Shown: positions 34,344 to 42,986, counted from the first letter of the stretch. The stretch is 64,000 nucleotides of DNA from Pseudomonas oryzihabitans (GCF_024652905.1 NZ_CP102428.1:260501-324500); one strand, 5' to 3'. Numbers and translations: made by a program. Notes: generated by a model not told the origin, from the sequence alone.

Positions 34344-36854
34344 TCAGCTTTCTCTCAGGATGAGTAACGGACTGGCGGTAAGGGCCCGCCGCGTGCCCAG
34401 CAGACCGGCCGCGCCGACCAGCAGGGCGCCCAGCACCGGCAAGAGCAGCAGCCAGGGATGGGGTTGCCAGTCCAGGTCGAAGGCCAGCCGGTAGAGCAGG
34501 GCGCTGACGATCTCGCAACCGAGCGCCGCGAGCAAGCCGCTGGCGCCGCCGAGCAGGATGAATTCGGTCCGCCGCGCTCGTTGCAGCAACTCGCGCCGGG
34601 CGCCCAGCGCACGCAGGAGGGCACCCTGGCGAATGCGCTCGTCGAGGGTCGCCTGCAAGCCGGCCAGCAGCACGGCGATACCGGCGGCCAGCACGAACAG
34701 GAGCACGAATTCCACCGCCACGCTGACCTGGCGCAGGATGCTGCGCAGCTGATCGAGCAGGGCGTCGATGGGCAGCAGGGTCACCGCCGGGAATTGACGG
34801 GCCAGGGCCAGCAATTCGCGGTCGTGGCCGGGCGGCAGGTAGAAGCTGCCCAGGTAGGTGAAAGGCACGTCTTCCAGGGCGCCCGGGGCGAAGATGACAA
34901 AGAAGTTTGGCTGGAAGTTGTCCCAGCCGACCTGGCGCAGACTGCTGACTCGCGCCTCGATCTGGCGGTCGCCGATGACGAAGCCCAGGGTGTCGCCCAG
35001 CCCAACGCCGAGGCTGCGCGCCAGCTCGCTTTCCAGCGAGACGCCGGGCAGATCGCCGGCGGGCAGCGCATCCCACCATTGACCGGCTTCCAGGCGGTTG
35101 CCGTCCGGCAACCCAGCCGACCAGGTCAGGTTGAGGTCGCGTCGAGTGGCGCGACCGCCGCGGGAGTCGTCCTCCAGGCCTTCCTGCGCCGGATGCCCTT
35201 TCACGCTGACCAGACGGCCCTGGACAATGGGGTAGAGCGGACTGGCATGGGGCGAAAGGCCGGTCACCGCCGAGGCGAAGGCCTGGCGCTCGTCCGGCAG
35301 CACATTGAGGGCGAAGTGATTGGGCGCTTCGGCCGGCAGTTGCGCCTGCCAGCGTTCCAACAGCTCGCCCCGCAGCAGCACCACCAGGCTCATGGCCAGC
35401 AGGATCAGGCCGAAGGCCAGGGTCTGGCCCACCGCCGCCAGCGGATGACGCAGCAACTGGCCCAGACCCAGCCGCCAGGCCAGGGGCGCACCCTGCATGG
35501 CCCGACGCAGGCCGCGCAGGGCCAGGTACAGCAGGCTGCCGAACAGCAGGCCGGCGACCAGGCCGCCCACCAGCAGCGCCAGGGTCAGACGCAGATCCAG
35601 CGACAGGCGCCACATGATCAGCCCCAGGGCGAGCAGGGCGCAGCCGTAGACCAGCCAGGTGCGCAGGGGCACGGGTTGCAGATCGCTGCGCAACACCCGC
35701 AGCGGCGGTACCCGGCCCAGGGCGGCCAGGGGCGGTAGGGCGAAGCCCACCAGGGCTACCAGCCCGGTACCCATGCCAGCCAGCGCCGGACCGATTCCGA
35801 CCGCTGGCAGGCGCGCTGGCAGGAGTCCGTGCAGCAGTTCGAACAACACCAGCTGTGCCAGCCAGCCGAGCAGGGCGCCGAGCAGACTAGCCGCCAGCCC
35901 CAGCAGGCCCAGTTGCAGGCCATAGAGCAGCAGGGCATCACGGCGGGTCAGGCCCAGGCAACGCAGCAGGGCGCTGGCGTCGAAGCGCCGCGTGGCGAAG
36001 CGATTGGCTGACAGCGCCACGGCCACGCCCGCCAGCACTACCGCCACCAGACTGGCCAGGCCGAGATAGCGCTGGGCGCGCTCCAGGGCGTTACCCAGCT
36101 GCCGATTGCCGTCGCCCGGTCCCTCGAAGCGCTGGTTGGCGGCCAGAGCCGGCGTGAGCGCCTGGCGATAGGCGGCCAGGGCCTGGGCTTCGCCGCGCCA
36201 GAGTTCGCGATAGCGCACCCGGCTGCCGGGCTGGATGACCCCGGTGGCGGCCACGTCGTCGAGATTGATCAGCACCCGCGGCGTCAGGCTGTAGAAGTCA
36301 CCGGCGCGATCCGGTTCATAGGTGAGCACCCGGGTGATGGTGAGGGTCTTGCGCCCAATGTCCAGGCGATCCCCGACCTTGGCGTCCAAGGCCAGCAGCA
36401 GGCGCGGCTCGACCCAGGCCTCCCCGGGCGCCGGGGCGCCACCCGGCTGGTCGGGCGCCTCTAGCGCCACGGCGCTGCGCACCTCGCCGCGCAGCGGAAA
36501 GTTGGCCTGGACCGCCTTGACGCTGGCCAGCTGCAGGGCCTCGGCACCCGCCGCCATGGTGCTGAAGTTGAGCGAGCGGCTGTGGTCGAGGCCGAGCCGC
36601 AGACCGGCGTCCACCTGCTCCGGTCGCGCCGGTTCGCTGCCCAGCAGCACCAGGTCGGCCGCGAGGAATTCGCTGGCGCGATTTTCCATGCCCGCGCCGA
36701 GGCGGGCGGTGAAGTAGCCGATGGCGACGCTGGCGGCGACCGCCACCACCAGCGCCAGGCAGAGCATGCGGATCTCGCCGGCGCGGAGCTCGCGCAGACT
36801 CTGGCGCCAGGCCAGTCCGAACAGCCGCGTCAGCGGTAGACCGGTGCGCCTCAT
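34344..36854 (-). CDS. ABC exporter permease, YbbP/FtsX-MacB type
   Basis: 836-residue permease with an N-terminal helix, a large periplasmic region and FtsX core domains, about ten helices in all. It corresponds to YbbP, the partner of the ATPase next door. In E. coli ybbA-ybbP sits divergently from tesA, exactly as here. The substrate is unsettled; an export role for envelope lipids or lipase products has been guessed. ATG 36854 overlaps the ATPase stop by four bases. Confidence 0.91.
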   Translation of the reverse strand: MRRTGLPLTRLFGLAWRQSLRELRAGEIRMLCLALVVAVAASVAIGYFTARLGAGMENRASEFLAADLVLLGSEPARPEQVDAGLRLGLDHSRSLNFSTMAAGAEALQLASVKAVQANFPLRGEVRSAVALEAPDQPGGAPAPGEAWVEPRLLLALDAKVGDRLDIGRKTLTITRVLTYEPDRAGDFYSLTPRVLINLDDVAATGVIQPGSRVRYRELWRGEAQALAAYRQALTPALAANQRFEGPGDGNRQLGNALERAQRYLGLASLVAVVLAGVAVALSANRFATRRFDASALLRCLGLTRRDALLLYGLQLGLLGLAASLLGALLGWLAQLVLFELLHGLLPARLPAVGIGPALAGMGTGLVALVGFALPPLAALGRVPPLRVLRSDLQPVPLRTWLVYGCALLALGLIMWRLSLDLRLTLALLVGGLVAGLLFGSLLYLALRGLRRAMQGAPLAWRLGLGQLLRHPLAAVGQTLAFGLILLAMSLVVLLRGELLERWQAQLPAEAPNHFALNVLPDERQAFASAVTGLSPHASPLYPIVQGRLVSVKGHPAQEGLEDDSRGGRATRRDLNLTWSAGLPDGNRLEAGQWWDALPAGDLPGVSLESELARSLGVGLGDTLGFVIGDRQIEARVSSLRQVGWDNFQPNFFVIFAPGALEDVPFTYLGSFYLPPGHDRELLALARQFPAVTLLPIDALLDQLRSILRQVSVAVEFVLLFVLAAGIAVLLAGLQATLDERIRQGALLRALGARRELLQRARRTEFILLGGASGLLAALGCEIVSALLYRLAFDLDWQPHPWLLLLPVLGALLVGAAGLLGTRRALTASPLLILRES

Positions 36855-37525
36855 GCCGCGACCTGCCGGCCGCCTTCCAGGCGCAGTTGGCGGGCGCAAC
36901 GCGCGGCCAGGCGTTCGTCATGGGTCACCAGCACCAGGGTCGTGCCCCGCTCGCGATTGAGCTCGAACAGCAGATCGCTGATGTGGGCGCCGGTGCGGCT
37001 GTCGAGATTGCCGGTGGGCTCGTCGGCGAAGAGGATGCTGGGGCGCGGGGCGAAGGCGCGGGCCAGGGCCACCCGCTGCTGCTCGCCCCCGGAGAGCTGG
37101 CGCGGGTAGTGCCGCAGTCGCTCGCCCAGGCCGACCCGTTCCAGCAGGGCCACCGCCTGCTCGCGGGCCTGGCGCGCACCCTCCAGCTCCAGCGGCAGCA
37201 TGACGTTTTCCAGCGCGGTGAGGCTGTCCAGCAACTGGAAGGACTGGAAGACGAAGCCCACCCGTTCCGCACGCAGGCGGGCGCGGGCGTCTTCGTCGAG
37301 GGTGTCCAGTCGCTGGCCGGCGAGATGCACCTCGCCGCTGCTGGGCAGGTCGAGACCGGCCAGCAGCCCCAGCAGGGTGGACTTGCCGGAACCCGAGCTG
37401 CCGACGATGGCCAAACTGTCGCCGGCTTCCAGTTGCAGATCCAGCGCCTGGAGGATTGGCAGCGCGCCTTCCGCGCCCGTGACGACCTTGCTAAGGTCGC
37501 GTGCCCGCAAAATGACTTCGCTCAT
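36851..37525 (-). CDS. ABC exporter ATP-binding protein, YbbA type
   Basis: 224-residue LolD/MacB-class ATPase. Walker A GSSGSGKST is at 42-50, the signature LSGGEQQR follows, and Walker B is ILFADEPTGNLD. It couples to the large permease encoded immediately downstream with a 4-base overlap. A longer in-frame extension upstream to 37708 would run through the divergent tesA start and lacks homology, so ATG 37525 is used. Confidence 0.93.
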   Translation of the reverse strand: MSEVILRARDLSKVVTGAEGALPILQALDLQLEAGDSLAIVGSSGSGKSTLLGLLAGLDLPSSGEVHLAGQRLDTLDEDARARLRAERVGFVFQSFQLLDSLTALENVMLPLELEGARQAREQAVALLERVGLGERLRHYPRQLSGGEQQRVALARAFAPRPSILFADEPTGNLDSRTGAHISDLLFELNRERGTTLVLVTHDERLAARCARQLRLEGGRQVAA

Positions 37526-37535
37526 GAGGTATCCG

Positions 37536-38228
37536 ATGCCGTATTCGAGGGGCCCGCACGCGGGCGGCTGTGGCGAGTTAGAGTCAAAAAGCCGGACGAA
37601 GTCCAGCGCACCTTTGCGCCAAGGCATTGCCTGGCTGCTGGCCCTGCTCTGTCTGACCCTGACACCGCTGGCCATGGCGCGCACCCTGCTGGTGGTGGGC
37701 GACAGCATCAGCGCTGGCTACGGCCTGGCCGAGGGTCAGGGCTGGGTGCGGCTGCTGGAGCGGCGCCTGCAGGAGCAACAGCTCGACTATCAGGTGGTGA
37801 ATGCCTCCATCAGCGGCGACACCACCACCGGTGGCCTGGCGCGACTGCCCAGACTGCTGGCCGATCACCAGCCCGAGGTGGTGGCCATCGAGCTGGGCGG
37901 CAACGACGGCCTGCGCGGTCAGCCTCTGACCCAGATCGAACGCAACCTCACCGCCCTGGTGGCGCAGGCCAAGGCCCAGGGTGCCCGTGTCCTGCTACTG
38001 GGCATGCGCCTGCCACCCAACTACGGACCGCGCTACACCGACGGCTTCGCCCAGGTCTACACGGACGTGGCCAAGGCCCAGCAGGTGGCCCTGGTGCCCT
38101 TCCTGCTCGAAGGGGTAGGGGGCGACCCCGCCTTCATGCAGCCAGACGGCATTCATCCCCAAGCCAATGCCCAGCAACGGCTGCTGGACAACGCCTGGCC
38201 GCAGCTGCAGCCGCTGCTGCGCGACTGA
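37536..38228 (+). CDS. tesA: Periplasmic acyl-CoA thioesterase I / arylesterase
   Basis: SGNH-fold lysophospholipase/thioesterase (TAP). The mature enzyme starts after a signal peptide ending AMA. The catalytic residues are S57 (VGDSISAGYG) and D204/H207 (DGIHP); GGND and the oxyanion Gly are present. ATG 37536 has GAGGT six bases upstream but gives a signal peptide with a 30-residue charged extension. TTG 37614 gives a normal-length signal peptide but a poor ribosome site. Divergent from ybbA with only ten bases between starts if 37536 is right. Confidence 0.9.
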   Translation: MPYSRGPHAGGCGELESKSRTKSSAPLRQGIAWLLALLCLTLTPLAMARTLLVVGDSISAGYGLAEGQGWVRLLERRLQEQQLDYQVVNASISGDTTTGGLARLPRLLADHQPEVVAIELGGNDGLRGQPLTQIERNLTALVAQAKAQGARVLLLGMRLPPNYGPRYTDGFAQVYTDVAKAQQVALVPFLLEGVGGDPAFMQPDGIHPQANAQQRLLDNAWPQLQPLLRD

Positions 38229-38326
38229 ACGTCGGACTTTTCCCCGACGGGGCTTTCCGCTAAGGTTGCGCGCCCCGCCGGTCCGGCCAATCGACCGCCT
38301 GGCGGAACCGCCCCTGGAGTATCCCG

Positions 38327-38608
38327 ATGTCCCGCCTTTCCCGGTCCATGCACGGCTATCAGCTGATCCAGCCCGATGCCCAGCTCGACCTGTTCGCCTG
38401 CCGCGAGGGTCGGGTCCATATCGTCGCCCGGCAGCTGGAGCTGGGCTCGCCTACCGACCGGACCCTGTGCGGCACCCTGCTGCCGGCGCGGCCGCGGCTG
38501 CACCCGCTGGATCGCCGCGGACTGGCGCTCAAGACCCTGTGCCCGGCCTGCCTGCAGCGGTTGCAAGGCGCCAAACGGGGGCTGCCCAATCCGTTACAGG
38601 CTTTTTGA
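38327..38608 (+). CDS. Small hypothetical protein with CPxC motif
   Basis: 93-residue protein. Four cysteines (ACREG, LCGT and LCPACLQ) could make a small metal site, but the spacing matches no zinc-ribbon family I can name. GGAGTATCCCG precedes the ATG. It sits between tesA and an L,D-transpeptidase gene. The protein is basic, not secreted by any visible signal, and of unknown function. Confidence 0.7.
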   Translation: MSRLSRSMHGYQLIQPDAQLDLFACREGRVHIVARQLELGSPTDRTLCGTLLPARPRLHPLDRRGLALKTLCPACLQRLQGAKRGLPNPLQAF

Positions 38609-38682
38609 GGCCCTGCCGGACGCGGATCGAGGCGTGTACAATTCGCGCCGTCACCTTTTTGCTCCTTGCAAGGATTCATCCC

Positions 38683-39660
38683 ATGCCCGCGCGCGTTTCG
38701 ACCCTGGTCGGTTCCCTCTCGCTGTTTGGTCTGTTGAGCGCGGGTACGGCGCAGGCACTGGAGTTGCCGCTGCCGCCGCCCGGTGAAGACGTGGTCGGCG
38801 AGGTTCAGGTCATCAAGGCCGCCTACGAAGACACCTTTGCCGACCTCGGCCAGAAGTACGACCTGGGCTACACCGAGATGGTGGCCGCCAACCCGGGCGT
38901 GGATGCCTGGCTGCCGGGCGCCGGTACCGAGATCGTGCTGCCGACGCGCTTCATCCTGCCGCCCGGCCCGCGCGAAGGCATCGTCATCAACATCGCCGAG
39001 TACCGTATGTACTACTACCCCAAGGGTGGTCACTCGGTGTTCACCTATCCGCTGGGCATCGGCCGCGAAGGCTGGGGCTCGCCCATCGGCGTGACCAAGG
39101 TGGTGGACAAGATCAAGGATCCGGCCTGGTATCCGCCGGAGTCGGTGCGTGCCGAGCATGCCGCCGAAGGCGATCCGCTGCCCAAGGTGGTGCCGCCTGG
39201 TCCGGACAATCCCCTGGGTCCCTACAAGATCCGTCTGACCCTGCCGGGCTATCTGATCCACGGCTCGGACAAGAAATTCGGCATCGGCATGCAGGTCAGC
39301 CATGGCTGCTTCCGCATGTACAACTTCAATGTGACCGAACTGGTCAGCATGCTGCCCGTGGGTACCCCGGTGCGCATCATCGATGAGCCCTACAAGTTCG
39401 GCGTGAGCCAGGGCAAGCTCTACCTGGAAGCTCACCAGCCGGTGACGGTGAAGGGCGATCCGACCGAGATCGACCGTCAGGCCGCGGTGGTCAATGCGTT
39501 GATCAAGCGTGACGACCTGCTGCAGGCCAACAGCGCGGTGAATTGGAACACGGTGCGTGACGTGGTCCAGGGCCAGGACGGCCTGCCGGTGGAAATCGCC
39601 GACCTGCCTGCCGGCATGGTTACCGGTACGGTGGCCAAGGCGCCCGCTAAGTCGCTGTGA
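38683..39660 (+). CDS. L,D-transpeptidase (YkuD domain) with LysM-like segment
   Basis: 325-residue periplasmic protein: signal peptide (about residues 1-24), a LysM-like peptidoglycan-binding part (IKAAYEDTFADLGQKYDLGYTEMVAANPG), then a YkuD domain with the active-site pattern H193...SHGCFRM and catalytic C209. Such enzymes form 3-3 crosslinks or attach Braun-type lipoprotein to peptidoglycan. The next gene is oprI, itself the Braun lipoprotein homologue, so OprI anchoring is a reasonable guess. AAGGA before ATG 38683. Confidence 0.93.
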   Translation: MPARVSTLVGSLSLFGLLSAGTAQALELPLPPPGEDVVGEVQVIKAAYEDTFADLGQKYDLGYTEMVAANPGVDAWLPGAGTEIVLPTRFILPPGPREGIVINIAEYRMYYYPKGGHSVFTYPLGIGREGWGSPIGVTKVVDKIKDPAWYPPESVRAEHAAEGDPLPKVVPPGPDNPLGPYKIRLTLPGYLIHGSDKKFGIGMQVSHGCFRMYNFNVTELVSMLPVGTPVRIIDEPYKFGVSQGKLYLEAHQPVTVKGDPTEIDRQAAVVNALIKRDDLLQANSAVNWNTVRDVVQGQDGLPVEIADLPAGMVTGTVAKAPAKSL

Positions 39661-39692
39661 GCTGGACTGGCTGAGCGCGCTCAGCCGGCCAG

Positions 39693-39737
39693 GCAAACAA
39701 AAAGCCCGCCATCTGAGATGGCGGGCTTTTTGTTTGC
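39693..39737. terminator. Strong bidirectional terminator between L,D-transpeptidase and oprI genes
   Basis: Arms 39693-39713 and 39717-39737 are perfectly complementary over 21 bases with a TGA loop. The core GCCCGCCATC stem has AAAAA on one side and TTTTT on the other, so it can terminate both strands. It separates the two convergent genes. Confidence 0.93.
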
Positions 39738-39782
39738 TCCGGGAAAGGCGACTGTTGCCACTCGCCTTTCCAGCCGAGGCGC

Positions 39783-40034
39783 TTACTTGCGGCTGGCTTT
39801 TTCCAGCATACGCAGGGCGCGCTCGTTGGCTTCGTCAGCGGTCTGCTGAGCTTTCTGAGCGGCGGCCAGAGCCTCGTCAGCGTGACGGTAGGCTTCGTCA
39901 GCACGAGCCTGGGCGCGGGCAGCGGCGTCTTCGGTAGCGGTCAGGCGAGCTTCGCTTTCCTTGTTAGCGGTGCTGCAACCAGTGGCCAGAGCAGCGGCCA
40001 GAGCCAGGGCGGCGAATTTCAGAGCATTGTTCAT
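39783..40034 (-). CDS. oprI: Major outer membrane lipoprotein OprI (Lpp homologue)
   Basis: 83-residue Braun-type lipoprotein. The signal peptide ends in lipobox ATGC (C20). The mature part is one alanine-rich coiled coil ([26 protein letters not shown]) and the protein ends in RK, allowing covalent linkage to peptidoglycan through the terminal lysine. It is normally one of the most abundant proteins of the cell. AAGGGG precedes ATG 40034. The promoter and a leader hairpin are at 40071-40127. Confidence 0.97.
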   Translation of the reverse strand: MNNALKFAALALAAALATGCSTANKESEARLTATEDAAARAQARADEAYRHADEALAAAQKAQQTADEANERALRMLEKASRK

Positions 40035-40070
40035 CGTAAACCCCTTGAGGTAGACATCCTGTTTTAAGAT

Positions 40071-40092
40071 CAATTTTCCAGGTGGAAAATTG
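40071..40092 (-). promoter_or_regulatory. 5'-end hairpin of the oprI mRNA
   Basis: CAATTTTCCA and TGGAAAATTG form a perfect 10-bp stem with a 2-base centre. The predicted transcript start (about 40093) falls at the outer edge of the stem. A hairpin at the very 5' end is a known mRNA-stabilising device, for example in ompA. Confidence 0.6.
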
Positions 40093-40099
40093 CGGCTAC

Positions 40100-40127
40100 A
40101 TACTACTCATTACCGGTCGTAAGTAAA
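40100..40127 (-). promoter_or_regulatory. Predicted oprI promoter
   Basis: On the minus strand TTTACT (40127-40122), 16 bases, TAGTAT (40105-40100). Each hexamer matches consensus at four positions. The leader to the ATG is about 58 bases. Confidence 0.5.
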
Positions 40128-40321
40128 CTGAGCTAAACCCGTTGAAGAAAGATTTTTTGCGGAAATCCTCCTTCGCTCCCCCGAGTTCGTCCCCGAATGC
40201 GTGCAGCCGGTATCAGCAACTGCTTGGATGGCTGAAAGCCACGAACGTTTCAAAACAAAACGTTAGAGGATGACCGGAAGTTGTCAAGTTCAAAGCCGCG
40301 CCTGCTCCCGCGCAGGCCGCC
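40128..40321. other. Intergenic stretch without recognised gene
   Basis: Part of the 449-base gap between the divergent oprI and GNAT genes. It is more AT-rich than its surroundings near 40135-40165 and 40240-40265. I see no open frame with a ribosome site and no tRNA. A small RNA cannot be excluded. Confidence 0.5.
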
Positions 40322-40330
40322 TGATATAGT
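40322..40330 (+). promoter_or_regulatory. Extended -10 promoter of the GNAT gene
   Basis: TG-A-TATAGT at 40322-40330 is an extended -10 element; no good -35 is seen. The predicted leader to the ATG at 40484 is about 145 bases. Confidence 0.45.
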
Positions 40331-40483
40331 GTGATTTCTCGGTGCGACGGCTGGTCAGAACCTGCTTCTTCCGGAGGGGTCTGACGCGCTGTGGCTCAGT
40401 CCCGCACAGGAAGGGTGCGTTCTCGTCTTCGGGTATCACCGATAACAATGGATAAGGCGGAGCCAAACCGCCAAGGAGTAGTC

Positions 40484-40765
40484 ATGAACGAGTCCCTGCA
40501 CGTGGAACACGATGAAGCCAATCATCAGTTCCAGCTTTCCGTCGACGGCCAGCGCGCCTATCTCGCCTATATGGATCTGGGCAAGCAGACGATGGATTTC
40601 TATCGCACCTTCGTACCCGATACCCTGCGTGGGCGCGGCCTGGCAGCGCGGCTGACCGAGCATGCGCTGAACTACGCCGAGAGTCGCGGCTACAGCGTCA
40701 TTCCCTCCTGCTCCTATGTGGAGCACTACCTGGAGCGGCGTGGCCAGGTGACGCCGCTGGCCTAA
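40484..40765 (+). CDS. GNAT-fold N-acetyltransferase (small YjdJ-like type)
   Basis: 93-residue minimal GNAT protein. The acetyl-CoA loop is VPDTLRGRGLAARLTEHAL and a C-terminal strand is IPSCSYVEHYLER. These very short GNAT proteins (type N-acetyltransferase, YjdJ) are widespread; their substrates are unknown. AAGGAG at 40473-40478 fixes the ATG at 40484, not an earlier in-frame start at 40391. Confidence 0.88.
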   Translation: MNESLHVEHDEANHQFQLSVDGQRAYLAYMDLGKQTMDFYRTFVPDTLRGRGLAARLTEHALNYAESRGYSVIPSCSYVEHYLERRGQVTPLA

Positions 40766-40780
40766 ACGGCCGCGCCATGA

Positions 40781-40807
40781 AAAACGCCGGGCTGAGCCCG
40801 GCGTTTT
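40781..40807. terminator. Bidirectional terminator between GNAT and DAHP synthase genes
   Basis: AAAACGCCGGGC (40781-40792), loop TGA, GCCCGGCGTTTT (40796-40807): 12 perfect pairs with A and T runs on the two sides. Confidence 0.9.
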
Positions 40808-40823
40808 CGTATCCGCTGCTGGA

Positions 40824-41903
40824 TCAGCTGCGCGCGCGGCGCGGCAGCACATCCTTGAGCTTGCGGTGCATGTCGAGAATGCTCTTCTCGGTCATGGCCC
40901 AGTCGATGCAGGCGTCGGTCACCGAGACGCCGTACTCCAGCTGCGACAGATCCGCCGGAATCGGCTGGCTGCCGAAGCCCAGGTGACTTTCCACCATCAG
41001 GCCGACGATGGAATTGTTGCCCTCGACGATCTGGTTGGCGACGTTGTCCATCACCAGCGGCTGCAGGGCCGCATCCTTGTTGGAGTTGGCGTGGCTGCAG
41101 TCGACCATGATGTTCGGCTTGACCTTGGCCTTGACCAGCGCCTGCTCGCACAGGGTGACGCTGACCGAATCGTAGTTGGGCTTGCCGTTGCCGCCGCGCA
41201 GCACCACGTGGCCGTAGGGATTGCCCTTGGTCATCACCACCGAAACCTGGCCGCGCTGGTCGATACCCAGGAAGCGGTGCGGGCTGGAAACCGACTGCAG
41301 GGCATTGATGGCCACGGTCAGGCTGCCGTCGGTGCCGTTCTTGAAGCCGACCGCGGAGGAAAGGCCCGAGGCCATTTCCCGGTGGGTCTGGGATTCGGTG
41401 GTGCGGGCGCCGATCGCCGACCAGCTGATCAGGTCCTGCAGGTACTGGGGGGAGATGGGATCCAGGGCCTCGGTGGCGGTGGGCAGGCCCTTTTCCGCCA
41501 GGTCCAGCAGCAGCTGGCGGCCGATGTGCAGGCCGTCCTGGATCTTGAAGGAGTCGTCCAGATAGGGATCGTTGATCAGACCCTTCCAGCCCACCGTGGT
41601 CCGGGGTTTCTCGAAGTAGACGCGCATGACCAGATAGAGGCTGTCGCTGACCTGGGCGGCCAGGGTCTTGAGCCGCTCGGCGTATTCGTGGGCGGCCTTG
41701 ATGTCATGGATCGAGCAGGGGCCGATCACCACGAACAGGCGATGGTCCTTGCCGTCGAGGATGTCGCGAATGACCTGGCGGCCCTGGGCGACGGTGTCGG
41801 CGGCGAGATCGCTCAGCGGGATCTCCTGTTTGAGCTGCTCGGGCGTGATGAGCGGCTCGTTGGCTTCGATGTTGAGGTCGTTAAGGCGGGGCTGTGCGGC
41901 CAT
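40824..41903 (-). CDS. 3-deoxy-7-phosphoheptulonate synthase, class I (AroF/AroG type)
   Basis: 359-residue DAHP synthase. It condenses phosphoenolpyruvate and erythrose-4-phosphate in the first step of aromatic amino-acid synthesis. Typical segments: VVIGPCSIHD (metal cysteine), MRVYFEKPRTTVGWKGLINDP, GARTTESQTHREMASG, VDCSHANSNKD. Which amino acid inhibits it cannot be read with certainty. Terminated by the hairpin at 40781-40807. Confidence 0.96.
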   Translation of the reverse strand: MAAQPRLNDLNIEANEPLITPEQLKQEIPLSDLAADTVAQGRQVIRDILDGKDHRLFVVIGPCSIHDIKAAHEYAERLKTLAAQVSDSLYLVMRVYFEKPRTTVGWKGLINDPYLDDSFKIQDGLHIGRQLLLDLAEKGLPTATEALDPISPQYLQDLISWSAIGARTTESQTHREMASGLSSAVGFKNGTDGSLTVAINALQSVSSPHRFLGIDQRGQVSVVMTKGNPYGHVVLRGGNGKPNYDSVSVTLCEQALVKAKVKPNIMVDCSHANSNKDAALQPLVMDNVANQIVEGNNSIVGLMVESHLGFGSQPIPADLSQLEYGVSVTDACIDWAMTEKSILDMHRKLKDVLPRRARS

Positions 41904-42068
41904 GGTGCTACTCGTCGGTCACGGCGCTGCGACAGGACGGGGCCCGTGCAGGCAAAATACGGTGGAGAGGGTGGGGCACCTTAACGCGTGTCCCGCCTGC
42001 TCACAATGGTTACGACGCTATTGGCGCGCCCGAGGGCGGGCTTTGGCGATGATCGCGACGAGGAAGCG

Positions 42069-42395
42069 ATGGAATTGGACGATGGCACGGCGGATGCCGT
42101 CCTGCTGGCGGCGTCTGGGCGCTCGCTGCTGATCTTTACCAGCGCTGGCTGCGCCACCTGCCGCCTGGCACGCCAGGTACTGCCTGTGGCGACGTTGCCG
42201 GTCGAGCGACTGTACTGGGTGGATGCCGAACGCAGCGGGGGACTGGTGCAGCGCTATGGCGTCTTTCATCTGCCGGCGTTGTTCCTGGTCCGGGATGGCG
42301 ATTTTCTCGGTCCGGTGCAGGCGCCGCTACGGGAGCCGGCGCTGGTGGCGGCGATCCTGACCGCCGCGGAGCGCGAGCCCGAGGAGCTGCCCTGA
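42069..42395 (+). CDS. Thioredoxin-like protein
   Basis: 108-residue thioredoxin-fold protein with active site C28-A-T-C31 in FTSAGCATCRLARQVLP and the cis-proline region FHLPALFLV. The CATC pair differs from the CGPC of true thioredoxins, so it is a specialised thiol-disulfide protein, perhaps a co-chaperone or peroxiredoxin partner. ATG 42069 is chosen for GAGGA just upstream. GTG 41988 and ATG 42006 would add 27 or 21 residues without good ribosome sites. Confidence 0.8.
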   Translation: MELDDGTADAVLLAASGRSLLIFTSAGCATCRLARQVLPVATLPVERLYWVDAERSGGLVQRYGVFHLPALFLVRDGDFLGPVQAPLREPALVAAILTAAEREPEELP

Positions 42396-42503
42396 AAGGG
42401 CTCTGGTGTGCGGTTCGCAGCGTGAACCGCAATCCCCTGCTACGCTGGAAAGGGCTATCCCGCGTCGTACCGGCCTGATCGGCTGATCTGGCCAGGAGGA
42501 ATC

Positions 42504-42986
42504 GTGATCCGCTCGCTGCTCTATGCCACGGACCTGGGCCTGTGTTCGTCCTATGTCTTTCAGCACGCCTTGAATCTCGCTCGCATCCATCAGGCCCGGC
42601 TGTATGTCGTCCATGTGGTGGAGCCGCTCGGCCTCCTGGCCTCCACCCTGCTGCAGCAGTATCTGGATGGCGAATCTCTGGATCGCCTGCGCAATGGCGG
42701 TCTGGACCTCGTCCTGGAGACCATCGAACAGCAGGTGTTCGAGTCCCTGCGCGAGGACCTGCAGGAAACCCCCGCCACCGTGGGCCTGGTGAGGGCCGTA
42801 CGGGTGGTGCAGGGCGATCCGCCAGTGGTCATCCTCAAGCAGGCTCAGGAGTTCGCCGCGGATTTGCTGGTGATCGGCAGTCGCAGCCAGGGCGATGCCC
42901 AGGTCGCGCCGTTGGGTCGTACTGCCAGCCGCCTGCTGCAGACCGCGCGCATCCCTGTGTACCTGGTGCCGCTGCGCCAGGGGTGA
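42504..42986 (+). CDS. Universal stress protein (UspA family)
   Basis: 160-residue single-domain Usp. It begins IRSLLYATDLGLCSSYVFQHALNLARIHQARLYVVHVVEP. The C-terminal nucleotide-type motif VIGSRSQGDAQVAPLGRTASRLLQTARIPVYLVP is close to the ATP-binding consensus. Start is GTG 42504 after a very strong AGGAGGA. Such proteins respond to starvation or anaerobiosis; no ANR box is visible in the upstream sequence. Confidence 0.92.
   Translation: MIRSLLYATDLGLCSSYVFQHALNLARIHQARLYVVHVVEPLGLLASTLLQQYLDGESLDRLRNGGLDLVLETIEQQVFESLREDLQETPATVGLVRAVRVVQGDPPVVILKQAQEFAADLLVIGSRSQGDAQVAPLGRTASRLLQTARIPVYLVPLRQG

Noticed and set aside
34458-35738. A 426-codon glutamine-rich frame opposite the ABC permease gene
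   Set aside because: Gln-rich composition arises from reading leucine codons backwards; no start signals.
39693-39737. Long palindrome as a mobile-element end
   Set aside because: Single copy, A and T tracts on both sides and position between convergent genes mark it as a bidirectional terminator.
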